Assembly (NCBI RefSeq): GCF_009469605.1 | Contig: NZ_SSXU01000005.1 | Coordinates: 79,857-143,856 of the forward strand | Length of the DNA: 64,000 nucleotides | Direction of reading: 5' to 3' | Source: Zoogloea sp. 1C4 | GTDB lineage: Bacteria > Pseudomonadota > Gammaproteobacteria > Burkholderiales > Rhodocyclaceae | Shown here: in pieces, positions 17,725 to 28,054 of the stretch | Layout of the letters: the number at the start of each line of letters is the position of its first letter | Position numbering within the stretch: the first letter of the stretch is position 1 | Position numbers and translations under genes: made by a program | Notes under the pieces: model-generated | Database searches by the model: none | What the model was told of the DNA's origin: nothing | What the model saw: the letters and a program-made list of their open reading frames with translations, nothing else

Positions 17725-19839
17725 TCAGGCCGGCTCGCGCAGGGCGTCCCGCAGCAGGGTTTCCATCTCGGCGGCCGGGCGCGGCGGCGAGAACAGGTAG
17801 CCCTGCATCGTCCGGCAGCCGGCGTCCCGCAGAAAATCCCGCTCGGCGGCGGTCTCGACGCCTTCGGCCACCACGTCCAGCCCCAGATGCCGGGCCATCG
17901 CCAGGATGGCGGTGGTGATGCCCGCGTCGTTGGGGTTGTCGAACAGGCCGTGGACGAAGCTGCGGTCGATCTTCAGGCTGCCGATGGGCAGGCGCTTGAG
18001 GTGGGCGATGGATGAATAGCCGATGCCGAAATCGTCCAGCGCGAAATGCACGCCGGCCGCCCGCAGCTGGTGCAGTTCGGCTGCGATGGCCGGGTCGCCG
18101 TCCATCACCAGCCCTTCGGTGAGTTCCAGCACCAGCCGCCCGGCGTCGAGCCCGTGGTGGGCGAGGAGGCTTGTCACGCCGTGGGTGAAATCCGGCATCC
18201 GTAGCTGGCGGACGGACAGGTTGACGGCGATCCGCGCCGGGGCGACGCCCGCCCGCTGCCACGCGGCGCCCTGGGCGCAGGCCGCGTCCAGCGCCCGGTG
18301 GCCGAGGGGGATGATCAGCCCGCTCTCTTCGGCAGCCGGAATGAAGGCCGAGGGTTCGAGCAGCCCGCGCTCCGGGTGCTGCCAGCGCAGCAGCGCCTCG
18401 ACACCGACGATGCGGCTGTCGGCGGTATCCACGATGGGCTGGTAGTGCAGCACGAACTCGCCGCGCTCCAGCCCCTTGCGGATGTCGTTCTCGAGCTTGA
18501 GTCGTTCGACCGCCTGATGGGTCAGGTCCTCGCTGTACATCTGCCAGTTGTTCCGGCCGCGCTCCTTGGCGTGGTACATGGCGGTGTCGGCGTGCTTGAG
18601 CAGGGTGGCCGCGTCGGTGCCGTCTTCGGGGTACATGGCGATGCCGATGCTGGCGCCGATGCTCACCTCGGCGTCGTCCGCCTGGAAGGGGCGGGCGAGG
18701 GCGCTGCGCACCCGCTGGGCGATCTGGATCGCGGCACGCGCGTCTTCGAGGGATGGCAGGGCGATCACGAATTCGTCGCCACCCAGGCGCGCCAGGTGCA
18801 GGGGCGGGCTCGGTTCGTCGGCGCCGGGCCGGGAGACGATGTCGCTGACCCGCAGCTTTTCCTTCAGGCGCAGGGCCACTTCGCGCAGCACCACGTCGCC
18901 GGTGTCGTGGCCGAGGGTGTCGTTGATGCGCTTGAAGCCGTCCAGATCAAGGAACAGCAGGGCGAGCTTGCGGCGCTCGCGGGCGGAGCGCTGGAGTTCC
19001 TGCTCGAGGCGCTCGACGAAATGCTGGCGGTTGGGCATGCCGGTGAGCGGGTCGTAGTAGGCCAGCCGGCGGATCTTCTCTTCGTTCTGCTTCTCGCGGG
19101 TGATGTCGCGCACCACGGCGATCACCTGATCCTGGCTGCTGCGGGCGAGGCGCGCCTCGTAGTGCCTGTCCTGGCCGTCGACCGGGAGGGTGAGCACGAG
19201 GGCCTGGAGCATGCCGTCTGCGAGGGCCCGGCGGAGGTTGTCGTCCAGCTGCTCGGCGAGCTCGGCGGGCAGCACGTCGGCCACCCGCCGGCCGATGAAC
19301 AGGCGTGGCTGGATGGCGTCGCGGCGGCCGGCGCCGGCCTTGGCGTCGAGGATCATGCCGTCGCCGCGCAGGGTGAACAGCATGTCCGGAATGGCCCGGA
19401 CGATGGCGGTCTGGCGGGCTTCGAGTTCCTTCTGGATGCGCACGCTCTCGGCGGCGCGCAGCACGTAGCGGGCCCGGTGGCCGAGGATCGGCCAGTTGAT
19501 GGGCTTGGCCATGAAATCATTGGCACCCACCTCGTAGGCGAGGTTGATGGAGGCGAGGTCGTCCATCCCGGTGACCATGATGATCGGGATGTCGCAGGCG
19601 GCCCAGCGCTGGCGGATCTGGCGGCAGACCTCGAAGCCGTCGAGGCCGGGCATGTCCACGTCGAGGAGCACCAGGTCGGGCGGCTGCCGGTCGACGGCGG
19701 CGAGGGCTTCGTTGCCGTCGCAGGCTTCGATGACCGCAAAGCCGGTCTGTTCGAGGGCTTCCCTTTCGAGCAGGCGGGCGGTGTAGTCGTCGTCGACGAT
19801 CAGGACGCGGGGTGGCGGGAGGGAATCAGGCTTCGACAT
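17725..19839 (-). CDS. Receiver-PAS-GGDEF-EAL c-di-GMP protein, last gene of TonB-YfiR operon
   Basis: 704 residues from [19 protein letters not shown]. The receiver has the acidic cluster VDDDY, the phospho-acceptor in [13 protein letters not shown] and lysine in [12 protein letters not shown]-like linker (about 150-265) precedes a GGDEF domain with intact [13 protein letters not shown], preceded by an unusual insertion ([13 protein letters not shown]). The EAL domain has [40 protein letters not shown] and KIDRSFV, so both active sites look competent. It overlaps the upstream hybrid kinase by 14 bases, strongly implying that the kinase's Hpt domain feeds this receiver. Confidence 0.92.
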   Translation of the reverse strand: MSKPDSLPPPRVLIVDDDYTARLLEREALEQTGFAVIEACDGNEALAAVDRQPPDLVLLDVDMPGLDGFEVCRQIRQRWAACDIPIIMVTGMDDLASINLAYEVGANDFMAKPINWPILGHRARYVLRAAESVRIQKELEARQTAIVRAIPDMLFTLRGDGMILDAKAGAGRRDAIQPRLFIGRRVADVLPAELAEQLDDNLRRALADGMLQALVLTLPVDGQDRHYEARLARSSQDQVIAVVRDITREKQNEEKIRRLAYYDPLTGMPNRQHFVERLEQELQRSARERRKLALLFLDLDGFKRINDTLGHDTGDVVLREVALRLKEKLRVSDIVSRPGADEPSPPLHLARLGGDEFVIALPSLEDARAAIQIAQRVRSALARPFQADDAEVSIGASIGIAMYPEDGTDAATLLKHADTAMYHAKERGRNNWQMYSEDLTHQAVERLKLENDIRKGLERGEFVLHYQPIVDTADSRIVGVEALLRWQHPERGLLEPSAFIPAAEESGLIIPLGHRALDAACAQGAAWQRAGVAPARIAVNLSVRQLRMPDFTHGVTSLLAHHGLDAGRLVLELTEGLVMDGDPAIAAELHQLRAAGVHFALDDFGIGYSSIAHLKRLPIGSLKIDRSFVHGLFDNPNDAGITTAILAMARHLGLDVVAEGVETAAERDFLRDAGCRTMQGYLFSPPRPAAEMETLLRDALREPA

Positions 19840-22612
19840 GGGGAACGTGTCCTTCGAGGGTGTCCTGCAGGGCATCGCGTACCCGGGACCACTCTTCTTC
19901 GATGGTGGCCAGAAGGCGCTGCGTGGCATCCGGGCTGGCGGTGCGCGCGCTGGCTTCGAGGGCCTTGAGCTGGGCGGCGAGCACCTCGGCGCCCACATGG
20001 GCGGTGCTCGACTTGAGGTAATGGGCTGTCCGGCGCAGGGATTCGGCGTCGGCCTCGCGCAGGCTGCGGCCGAGTTCGGCGAGGCGCGGCGGGGTCTCGG
20101 CGAGGAAGCTGCGGATCACCCGCTCGACGAGGGCGGGGCCGTTGGGCCCGGGGATGCGGCGGATCGCGTCGAGGGCGGCCGGGTTGATCGGGGCGTCGCC
20201 GGCCGGCAGGGGCGCGGCTGCGGGTTCGTGGGCGGCGGCGTGCCCGCCGGGCAGCCAGGTGGCGAGCATCCGCGAGAGCTGTTCGCGGGTGAAGGGCTTG
20301 CTGAGGTAGGCGTCCATGCCGGCGGCGATGCAGCGCTCGCGGTCGCCAGACACGGCGTTGGCGGTGAGGGCGATCACCGGGAGCGGGCGGATCTGGCCTT
20401 CGTCCTGCAGCACGCGGATCCGCGCGGTGGCTTCGAGGCCGTCCATCTCGGGCATCTGGCAGTCCATCAGCACCAGATCGAAGTGGCCGCTGCGGACTTT
20501 CTCGACGGCCTCGACGCCGTTGTGGGCGAGGGTGCACTGCAGGCCGAAGGACTGGAGCATGGCCAGCGCCAGCTGCTGGTTGACCGGGTTGTCCTCGGCC
20601 ACCAGCACGTGGCCGGCGAGCCCGGTGGCCGGCTTGGTGGCGGCAGTGCTTGCAGGGGCTTTGGCGGGTGCCCGGAAGAGGGCGGTGGCGATGGCGTCGT
20701 AAAGGTCGGACTGGCGCACCGGCTTGGTGAGCACGCCATCGGCGACCGACGGCTGGCCAGCGCTGCCCTGCGTGCCAACCGGTGCGACGATGAGCAGGGG
20801 CAGGCGGGCGAGGGCCGGGTGGCGGCGGATGGCGTCCGCCAGCCGGGCGCTGTCCATCTCCGGCTGATGCAGGTCGATGATCGCGAGGTCGTAGGGCTGG
20901 TGCCGGGCGGCGGCGTGTTCGAGGGCGCGCAAGGCGTCGGTGCCGGTGGCGACGCCGGCGGGCTGCATCGCCCAGCCCCGGACGATCTGCCCGATGGCCT
21001 GGCGCTGACTGGTGTTGTCCACCGCCAGCAGCACGCGGCGGCCATTGAGCTGCCCGGCCGGGTCGACGCCGGTGCGGGCGTTGGCATCCTGCTTGGCGAA
21101 GGGCAGTTCGATCCAGAAGCGGGCGCCTTCGCCCGGGGTGCTGTCCAGCCCGATGCGGCCGCCCATCAGCTCGACCAGCCGGCGGGTGATCGCCAGCCCG
21201 AGGCCGGTGCCGCCGTAGCGCCGGGTGGTGGAGTTGTCGGCCTGGGAGAAGACGCTGAAGATCCGGTCGTGGGCGTCGGGGGCGATGCCGATCCCGCTGT
21301 CCTTGACCTCGATGCGGAAGCGAGCTTGGGCGTCGTCTTCGTCCAGCAGCTGGGCGCGGATGACGATCTCGCCCTGGTGGGTGAACTTGACCGCGTTGCT
21401 CATCAGGTTGGTGAGGATCTGGCGCAGGCGCACAGGGTCGCCGCACAGGGCCAGCGGGGCGTCGTGGGGCACCGCGCAGACCAGCTCGACGCCCTTGGCC
21501 TCGGCGGCGCGGGCGAACATGTAGCCCACGTCCTCGATGAGCTGGCGCAGGTGGAAGTCGATGGTTTCGAGCTCGAGCTTGCCGGCCTCGACCTTCGAGA
21601 AGTCGAGGATGTCGTTGATGATGTTGAGCAGGTGCTCGCCGGATTGGTAGACCGCGTCCGAGAAGCGTGCCTGCTGGGCGTTGAGGGGTGTGCTCCGGAG
21701 CATCTCGGTCATGCCGAGGATGGCGTTCATCGGCGTGCGGATCTCGTGGCTCATGGTGGCGAGAAAATCGCTCTTGGCCTGGTTGGCGGCCTCGGCGAGC
21801 TCCTTGGCGCGGCGCAGTTCGAGGGTGCGGATCTCGATCTTGTGTTCGAGCTGGTCCCGGTGGCTGGCGAGGCTGCGGTCGCGCTCCTGGATCTGTTCTA
21901 GCATGGCGTTGAAGCCCCGGGCCAGCTCGCCGATCTCGTCGCTGGAGTCGACCGGTGCGCGGATGCCGTAGTCGGCGCCGGCGGTGACCCGGTCCATCAC
22001 GTCCACGAGGCGGGTCATGGGGTCGGTGATGGTCTGGTTGAGCCGCGCCAGCAGCCCGTGGGCGATGGCCAGGGCGATGAGGATCACCACCGCGAAGGCG
22101 ATGATGTGCCACATCAGGCGCAGGTAGAGCTTGCCCAGGTCGAAGCGCAGGGTCACCGCGCCGGCCTGGGCGCCGTCGACCCGGATCGGCTGGGTGACGT
22201 CCAGCGCCGACAGGCTGAGGAGGTAGCCGGCGGCCGGCGCGTGGGCGAGCACCGGGGCGGCGCCCGTGCCGGCCTGGGTGTAGGTGGCGAGGGGCTGGCC
22301 GGTGGCTTTCCACAGGGCGGCGAAGCGCACCTGGTGGTCATCGGCCAGGGAGCGCAGGAAGCCTTCGGCCGCCACCTGATCGTCGAACACCACCGCCGAG
22401 GCACTGTTGCGGCCGACGAACTCGGCCTTGGTGCGGGCTTCCTCGATGAAGGTGGAGCGCAGTTCGAAGTAGTCGTGAACCGCCAGCAGCAGCACCGCGA
22501 TGAGAAACGCGCTGCCGGTGGTGAGCAGGTTGATGAGGCGCAGCTTCTTGCGCAGCGACCCCGCCCGGAGGAGCTTTTCGAGGAGCGAGGGCGGGCGTTC
22601 GGTGGCGGACAT
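19826..22612 (-). CDS. BarA-like hybrid kinase with two receivers and Hpt
   Basis: 928 residues from [15 protein letters not shown]. Two membrane helices (about 27-50 and 165-190) flank a periplasmic CHASE8-like domain. HAMP and coiled coil follow to about 280. The kinase has its histidine in [13 protein letters not shown]-box [11 protein letters not shown] and [13 protein letters not shown] pseudo-receiver (about 545-665, with [10 protein letters not shown]) precedes a true receiver with [13 protein letters not shown], then a C-terminal Hpt domain with [13 protein letters not shown] full His-Asp-His relay within one protein, probably ending on the receiver-GGDEF-EAL protein encoded next. Its start overlaps the YfiR-like gene's stop by one base (TGATG). 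Confidence 0.9.
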   Translation of the reverse strand: MSATERPPSLLEKLLRAGSLRKKLRLINLLTTGSAFLIAVLLLAVHDYFELRSTFIEEARTKAEFVGRNSASAVVFDDQVAAEGFLRSLADDHQVRFAALWKATGQPLATYTQAGTGAAPVLAHAPAAGYLLSLSALDVTQPIRVDGAQAGAVTLRFDLGKLYLRLMWHIIAFAVVILIALAIAHGLLARLNQTITDPMTRLVDVMDRVTAGADYGIRAPVDSSDEIGELARGFNAMLEQIQERDRSLASHRDQLEHKIEIRTLELRRAKELAEAANQAKSDFLATMSHEIRTPMNAILGMTEMLRSTPLNAQQARFSDAVYQSGEHLLNIINDILDFSKVEAGKLELETIDFHLRQLIEDVGYMFARAAEAKGVELVCAVPHDAPLALCGDPVRLRQILTNLMSNAVKFTHQGEIVIRAQLLDEDDAQARFRIEVKDSGIGIAPDAHDRIFSVFSQADNSTTRRYGGTGLGLAITRRLVELMGGRIGLDSTPGEGARFWIELPFAKQDANARTGVDPAGQLNGRRVLLAVDNTSQRQAIGQIVRGWAMQPAGVATGTDALRALEHAAARHQPYDLAIIDLHQPEMDSARLADAIRRHPALARLPLLIVAPVGTQGSAGQPSVADGVLTKPVRQSDLYDAIATALFRAPAKAPASTAATKPATGLAGHVLVAEDNPVNQQLALAMLQSFGLQCTLAHNGVEAVEKVRSGHFDLVLMDCQMPEMDGLEATARIRVLQDEGQIRPLPVIALTANAVSGDRERCIAAGMDAYLSKPFTREQLSRMLATWLPGGHAAAHEPAAAPLPAGDAPINPAALDAIRRIPGPNGPALVERVIRSFLAETPPRLAELGRSLREADAESLRRTAHYLKSSTAHVGAEVLAAQLKALEASARTASPDATQRLLATIEEEWSRVRDALQDTLEGHVPHVEA

Positions 22613-23190
22613 CAGCGGCCTCCCTTGCCGTCGCGGACCAGCCGGGCGAGCCGGAGGATCTGGGAACTGAGCTTGAGCCCGGCCCGCTGGGCGGCATCCG
22701 GGTTGGCCTCGAAGCGCACCTTGTCGCCTTCCATGTAAAGGCCGATCACGCCGCCGGCGCTGGCGAAGCCGTCGGATTCGCCCACCGTGAGCACCGGCGC
22801 GCTGCCCAGCGACTGGAGCACCGGGAGCGCGCTGGCGCGGCCGGTGATGACCAGGATGTGGCACTGGCCGCCTTCATCGGCGCGGGCGAGGAGGCGCACG
22901 TCCACCGCCTTGCCGCGCACCGGGGGCTTGGATTCGAGGGCCGCGACGGCCTCGGTGAGGTCGCTGCCGTTGCCGGTGACGCAGATGCGCAGCCGGGGCG
23001 CGCGGCTCCACGGGTCGTCCGGCCATTCGGAGAACTTGGCGAAGTTGTAGATGAAGGCGGCCTTCACCGCGTTCTCCTCGGCGATCTCCGGGGCGGCCGG
23101 CGCAGCCGGGCTGGCCAGGGCGAGCAGGGCCCACAGGGCCAGATACACGGCGTGGTGGCGGAAGCGGGCAGTCATGACGCGGGCTGCCAT
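22612..23190 (-). CDS. YfiR-like periplasmic protein (DUF4154)
   Basis: 192 residues with a signal peptide ([21 protein letters not shown]) and the DUF4154/YfiR pattern [34 protein letters not shown] and [29 protein letters not shown], read across about residues 35-175. In Pseudomonas, YfiR is a periplasmic repressor of a membrane diguanylate cyclase. Here the overlapping hybrid kinase, with its CHASE8-like sensor, is the likely partner. Both ends are coupled by one-base TGATG overlaps, so production is tied to the TonB receptor and kinase. Confidence 0.85.
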   Translation of the reverse strand: MAARVMTARFRHHAVYLALWALLALASPAAPAAPEIAEENAVKAAFIYNFAKFSEWPDDPWSRAPRLRICVTGNGSDLTEAVAALESKPPVRGKAVDVRLLARADEGGQCHILVITGRASALPVLQSLGSAPVLTVGESDGFASAGGVIGLYMEGDKVRFEANPDAAQRAGLKLSSQILRLARLVRDGKGGR

Positions 23191-25178
23191 CAGAAGCGGT
23201 ACACCGCCTTCAGGCGATAGCTGCGGCCGTCCTGCGCGAGGCGGTCACGCTGGGGCACGGTGGGGTCGTAGGCGGTGGCGTCGAAGTAGCGGTTGTCGAA
23301 CAGGTTGTAGACCGAGGCCGACCATTCCCAGTGGTTGCCGGCCATGGGGCGCAGCAGGGTGAGGTTGGCGAGGCCGTGGTCGGGCACCATGCCGGCGTGG
23401 GTCTTGCGGGCGGCGAGCCACTGGGCTTCGGTGCCCAGGCGCAGGGATTGCCAGGGCATGGGCACCGACAGGTTGAGCTTGCCGATGACGTTGGGCGAGT
23501 TGGTGAGATCGTTGCCGGTGGCGTCGTGGGCGTGCTGGAGTTCGAGGCTGGTGCGCAGGCGGGCGCCGTTGGTCCACAGCTTCTCGATTTCCAGCTCGAC
23601 ACCGCGGGCCGAGCTGCGGCCGGCGTTGACGTACTGGAGCAGGCCGGAGCGGGCTTCGGTGGTCTGGTCGATCAGGCCGGCGAGGCGATAGACGTAGGCG
23701 GTGCCGAGCAGGCGGGTCTGGCTGTCGAGGTAGTGCTCGACGCTGGTTTCCCAGGTGGTGATCTTTTCGCCGCGCAGGCGCGGGTTGGCGATGGCGCTGC
23801 CGGCGTAGCTGTAGTTGCTCTCGTACACGTTGGGCGCCCGGAAGGCGGTGCCGTACTGGAGCTTCCAGACCGTCTGGGCCGACAGCCGATACACCGCGCC
23901 CAGCCGTGGGCTGAACTGGGCGCCCTGGCCAGTGACCTGATCCACCCGGCCGCCCACCGAGAGCTTGAGGTCGGGCGTCCATTGGAAATCGTCCTGCACG
24001 AACACGCCGCTGCGCTCGCTCTGGCGGTGGTCGTCGGCGTTGAGCCGGTAGGGGGCCGCGTCGTAGTTGCGCTGGTTCTGGATGCGGTTGCGCTGGTGCT
24101 CGATGCCGGCGACGAGCTTGTTGCGGGCCGAGAGGCTGCTTACCAGCTTGAGCTCGACGCCGTACCAGCTGCCGTGGGCCTCGTCGTAGTTGCGTACCGG
24201 CGGCGTGCCCAGAAGGGCGGGGGCCGAGTAGGTGTAGTCAGACAGGTAGGTGCGGCCGGAGAGTTCGGTGGCGGCATCGAGGGCGCGGGTGTAGTCGACG
24301 GCGAGGTAGCTCTGGGTGTCGATGTAGGCGCGGCCGCGGTCGTCGAACTCGGCCCCGAACGCGCCGGTGGGCACGCCTTTGGTCCGCCGGCTGGCGGCGG
24401 TGGTGAGGCGCAGGCCGTCGATGCCGACGCGGGCGAAGACGCTGCCCTGGCGGGTGTAGTCGGTGTGGGCGGTGTGGCCGCCGTTGTTGGCCGGGGTGTC
24501 GAACTCGGGGAAGTACAGCGCCGGGCCGGTGGCGTTCATCCCGGAGACCGAGGCGAGGAAGTCGGCGCCGTTGTCGAGGCGCTTGCCCACGCTGGCCCGG
24601 CCGTCGATGGTGTTGTGGCTGGAGATGCGCGCGCCAAGTTCGCCCCCATCGAGCTGTGCGCCGCTGCGGGTGATGAGGTTGATCACGCCGAACACGGCGT
24701 TGCCGCCGTAGATCGAGGAGCCCGGCCCGCGGATGAATTCGATGCGATCGACGATGTCCAGGTCGATGATGCCGTCGGTGCCGATGTAGGCCTGGTCGTA
24801 GATGGCGTCATTGACCCGCTGGCCATCGACCAGCAGCAGCACGCGGGTGTTGTAGTCCTGGGGGCGGGCGAAGCTGCGGGCGCCCACGTAGTCGTAGCCC
24901 CGGTCGCTGTGGGTGTAGAAGCCGTGGAGGCTGCGCAGCACCTCGGCGACGGTGCGCCAGCCGAACTGGCGGATGTCGTCGCGGGTGACGACGCTGACGG
25001 CGGCGGTGGTCTCGGAGGCCTTCTGCTCGAAGCGCGAGGCGCTCACCACCGGCACGTCGATGAGCTGGTCGAGGGACAGCTCGGTCAGGTCGTCGGCGCC
25101 GTGGGCGCAGGCGGAGCAGCCCGCCAGGGCCAGCGCGATGCATTTGAGGCTGGCGTGGGGGGAGGAGGCGTTCTTCAT
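23190..25178 (-). CDS. TonB-dependent outer-membrane receptor
   Basis: 662 residues: signal peptide (ALALAGCSACAHG), then a plug domain from about 30 (DLTELSLDQLIDVPVVSASRF) with VLLLVDGQRVNDAIYD and IEFIRGPGSSIYGGNAVFGVINLIT. A beta-barrel follows, ending with a terminal aromatic (LKAVYRF), as outer-membrane barrels do. The plug resembles colicin I/vitamin B12-type receptors; the ligand is unknown. It leads an operon with YfiR, hybrid kinase and c-di-GMP enzyme, so it may act as a signalling receptor as well as an importer. It begins 135 bases after the HAD gene. Confidence 0.9.
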   Translation of the reverse strand: MKNASSPHASLKCIALALAGCSACAHGADDLTELSLDQLIDVPVVSASRFEQKASETTAAVSVVTRDDIRQFGWRTVAEVLRSLHGFYTHSDRGYDYVGARSFARPQDYNTRVLLLVDGQRVNDAIYDQAYIGTDGIIDLDIVDRIEFIRGPGSSIYGGNAVFGVINLITRSGAQLDGGELGARISSHNTIDGRASVGKRLDNGADFLASVSGMNATGPALYFPEFDTPANNGGHTAHTDYTRQGSVFARVGIDGLRLTTAASRRTKGVPTGAFGAEFDDRGRAYIDTQSYLAVDYTRALDAATELSGRTYLSDYTYSAPALLGTPPVRNYDEAHGSWYGVELKLVSSLSARNKLVAGIEHQRNRIQNQRNYDAAPYRLNADDHRQSERSGVFVQDDFQWTPDLKLSVGGRVDQVTGQGAQFSPRLGAVYRLSAQTVWKLQYGTAFRAPNVYESNYSYAGSAIANPRLRGEKITTWETSVEHYLDSQTRLLGTAYVYRLAGLIDQTTEARSGLLQYVNAGRSSARGVELEIEKLWTNGARLRTSLELQHAHDATGNDLTNSPNVIGKLNLSVPMPWQSLRLGTEAQWLAARKTHAGMVPDHGLANLTLLRPMAGNHWEWSASVYNLFDNRYFDATAYDPTVPQRDRLAQDGRSYRLKAVYRF

Positions 25179-25313
25179 CGGGGCTGGCGATGTGACGCAG
25201 CCCCGCTTGAGATATGGCTTCGGGGTTCAGGGCTGCGCGTGATTGGATGACGCAATCCTAACGGCCCGATGCCCGCGAACTTGAGCCGGCCGGAACGCCC
25301 GGCCGTGAGTGGT

Positions 25314-25976
25314 TTAACGCAGCGAGATCACCGGCCAGCCGTGATTGCCGGCGTGGGCCCGCAGGGTGTCGTCCGGGTCGACGGCCACCGGGTTGCCGAC
25401 CTTGTTCATGAGCGGCAGATCGTTGTGGGAATCGCTGTAGAAGCTGCTCTTGGCGAAGCTCTCCCAGCACAGGCCGAGGCTTTCGAGCCAGGCTTCGACG
25501 CGTTCGATCTTGCCGGCCTTGAAGGCCGGGGTGCCGCGGGGCTTGCCGGTGAAGGCGCCGTCTTCCTGGGCCGGAATGGTGGCAACCAGATGCGGGATGC
25601 CGAAGGCCCGGGCGATCGGGCCGGTGACGAAGCTGTTGGTGGCGGTGACGATGGCCACCACCGCGCCGGAATCCAGGTGCTGCTTCACCAGGGCCTGGGC
25701 CTTGGGCGTCATCATCGGGCGGACGCGGGTGTCCATGAACTCCTGGTGCCAGGCGTCGAGCTGGGCGCGGCTGTGGCGGGCCAGGGGTTTCAGCTGGAAG
25801 TCGAGGAACTCGAAGATGTCCAGCGTGCCGGCCTTGTACTGGTCGTAGAACTGCTGGTTGCGGGCTTCGTAGACTTCCTTGTCGAGCACGCCCTTGGAGA
25901 TCAGGAATTGGGCCCACTCGAAATCCGAGTCGCCGGCGAGCAGGGTGTTGTCGAGGTCGAAAAGTACGAGTTCCAT
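25314..25976 (-). CDS. HAD-family phosphatase (SerB/HAD-IB-like)
   Basis: 220 residues. Motif I LFDLDNTLLAGDSD at 5-18 supplies the nucleophile and acid/base aspartates. Motif II is VTATNSF with its threonine. Motif III and IV residues are the lysine in RGTPAFKAGK and the aspartate pair in FYSDSHNDLPLM. The architecture is that of HAD-IB hydrolases such as phosphoserine phosphatase and the histidinol-phosphatase-like proteins commonly found beside hda in betaproteobacteria. The substrate is uncertain. It follows hda by nine bases and is probably co-transcribed. Confidence 0.85.
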   Translation of the reverse strand: MELVLFDLDNTLLAGDSDFEWAQFLISKGVLDKEVYEARNQQFYDQYKAGTLDIFEFLDFQLKPLARHSRAQLDAWHQEFMDTRVRPMMTPKAQALVKQHLDSGAVVAIVTATNSFVTGPIARAFGIPHLVATIPAQEDGAFTGKPRGTPAFKAGKIERVEAWLESLGLCWESFAKSSFYSDSHNDLPLMNKVGNPVAVDPDDTLRAHAGNHGWPVISLR

Positions 25977-25985
25977 GGTGTGCGC

Positions 25986-26666
25986 TTAAAGGGTCGGGTC
26001 GCGCTGCAGGACTTCCCGCAGCAGGGGCAGGGTGACGGCACGCTTGCGTTCGAGCGAGGCGGCGTCGAGGGCGTCGAGGGTGCGCAGCAGGCTGGTGAGA
26101 TCCCGCCGGCCGTGGCGCAGGAGGTATTGCACCAGCTCGGGTTCGAGGCGCAGCCCGCGGGTGGCGGCCTGGGCCTGGAGGATGGCGTTGCGGTCGTCGT
26201 CGGTGAGGCCCTTGACCTCGAAGATCAGGCTCTGGCCGATGCGGGTGCGCAGATCTTCGCGTAGCGCCAGCTGCAGCGGGGCCACCGCGCCGCTGGTGAC
26301 GAGGGTCATCTTCTGGCCGCGGGCAGCGTTGAAGGCGCGGAACAGAGCGATCTGGGCGTCGGGGCCGAGGGCCTCCACGTCATCGACCGCCAGCAGCAGG
26401 CCGGGCGCTTCGGGCAGGGTGGCGCCGACATCGGCGGCCTGCAGGTAGCACGCCGGGCGGCCGGCCTGGGCAGCGGCGGTGACGACGCTTTTCAGCAGAT
26501 GGCTGCGGCCGCTGCCGGCGTCGCCCCACAGGAAGAGGTGCTGGGGCACATCGGCCACGGGCACGGCTTCGTAGAGGGCGGCGAGCAGGTCGGCGTTGGC
26601 AGCGGCGACGAAATTTTCCAGCAGCGGCGGTGAGTCGGCGCGCAGGTCGAGGGTGAGTTGCTTCAC
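25986..26666 (-). CDS. hda: Hda, regulatory inactivator of DnaA
   Basis: Start set at the GTG at 26666 so that the protein begins MKQLTLDLRADSPPLLENF, which contains the clamp-binding motif QLTLDL expected at the extreme N-terminus of Hda; a longer reading would bury it. 226 residues of AAA+ fold: degenerate Walker A LWGDAGSGRSHL, Walker B LLLAVDDVEAL, sensor regions and a C-terminal helical lid (RHGRRDLTSLLRTLDALD). Hda, bound to the sliding clamp, stimulates ATP hydrolysis by DnaA after replication initiation. Divergent from purM. Confidence 0.87.
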   Translation of the reverse strand: MKQLTLDLRADSPPLLENFVAAANADLLAALYEAVPVADVPQHLFLWGDAGSGRSHLLKSVVTAAAQAGRPACYLQAADVGATLPEAPGLLLAVDDVEALGPDAQIALFRAFNAARGQKMTLVTSGAVAPLQLALREDLRTRIGQSLIFEVKGLTDDDRNAILQAQAATRGLRLEPELVQYLLRHGRRDLTSLLRTLDALDAASLERKRAVTLPLLREVLQRDPTL

Positions 26667-26869
26667 GCGGATGGGGGCACGCGATTGTTGCGACGGCGCA
26701 CCCGGCAGGGGCGGGCCGGCGACATTTCGGCTAAAATTCGGGTTTGTTTGCGTGGCAGGGGCCAAAACCCCGGCGCAAGGCCCGTTAATGTAGCCGGTTC
26801 CGGCGGGGTGCTCAATCCGATGAGCGTTCCCGGTGGCATCCGGACGCTTCTGAAGAGATCACAGAACCC
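26667..26869. promoter_or_regulatory. hda-purM divergent spacer and purM leader
   Basis: 203 bases without a gene. A TAAAAT hexamer at 26732-26737 could be a purM -10 element, with no clear -35. The leader then has short hairpin-capable stretches such as GGGGCCAAAACCCC near 26758 and GCCGGTTCCGGC near 26792. No purine riboswitch core was recognised. Confidence 0.3.
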
Positions 26870-27904
<1,035 letters not shown>

Positions 27905-27957
27905 GCGCCAGCGGGCCTGCCCGCATCCCGGCAGTACCGAAACGGGCCCCAGCGGCC

Positions 27958-27990
27958 AAGCCCCTCTCAAAAACGATTGATTTTTTTGAG
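27958..27990 (+). terminator. Broken purM terminator, left arm
   Basis: AAGCCCCTCTCAAAAA, then a loop, then TTTTTTTGAG, forming a stem CTCAAAAA/TTTTTGAG. The outer arm AAGCCCCT has no partner here. The missing partner AGGGGCTT occurs 2.4 kb away at 30373-30380, directly after a second TTGAG. A complete version of the same hairpin lies at 30188-30224. I infer that an insertion split the terminator. Confidence 0.55.
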
Positions 27991-28021
27991 ACAGGTTTAA
28001 GGCAGTAGCCCAAAGCATGAA

Positions 28022-28039
28022 GGCCCCGATTTCGGGGCC
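28022..28039. terminator. Intrinsic terminator between purM and the DUF262 gene
   Basis: GGCCCCGATTTCGGGGCC is a 7-bp GC stem followed on the plus strand by TTTATCATTT. It lies 15 bases beyond the DUF262 stop codon and 117 beyond purM, and may stop both. Confidence 0.7.
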
Positions 28040-28054
28040 TTTATCATTTCTGGA

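Noticed and set aside
25288-25304. GGCCGG/CCGGCC hairpin downstream of the HAD gene as a terminator
   Set aside because: Only 6 bp and without a T-run on the minus strand; could not be supported.
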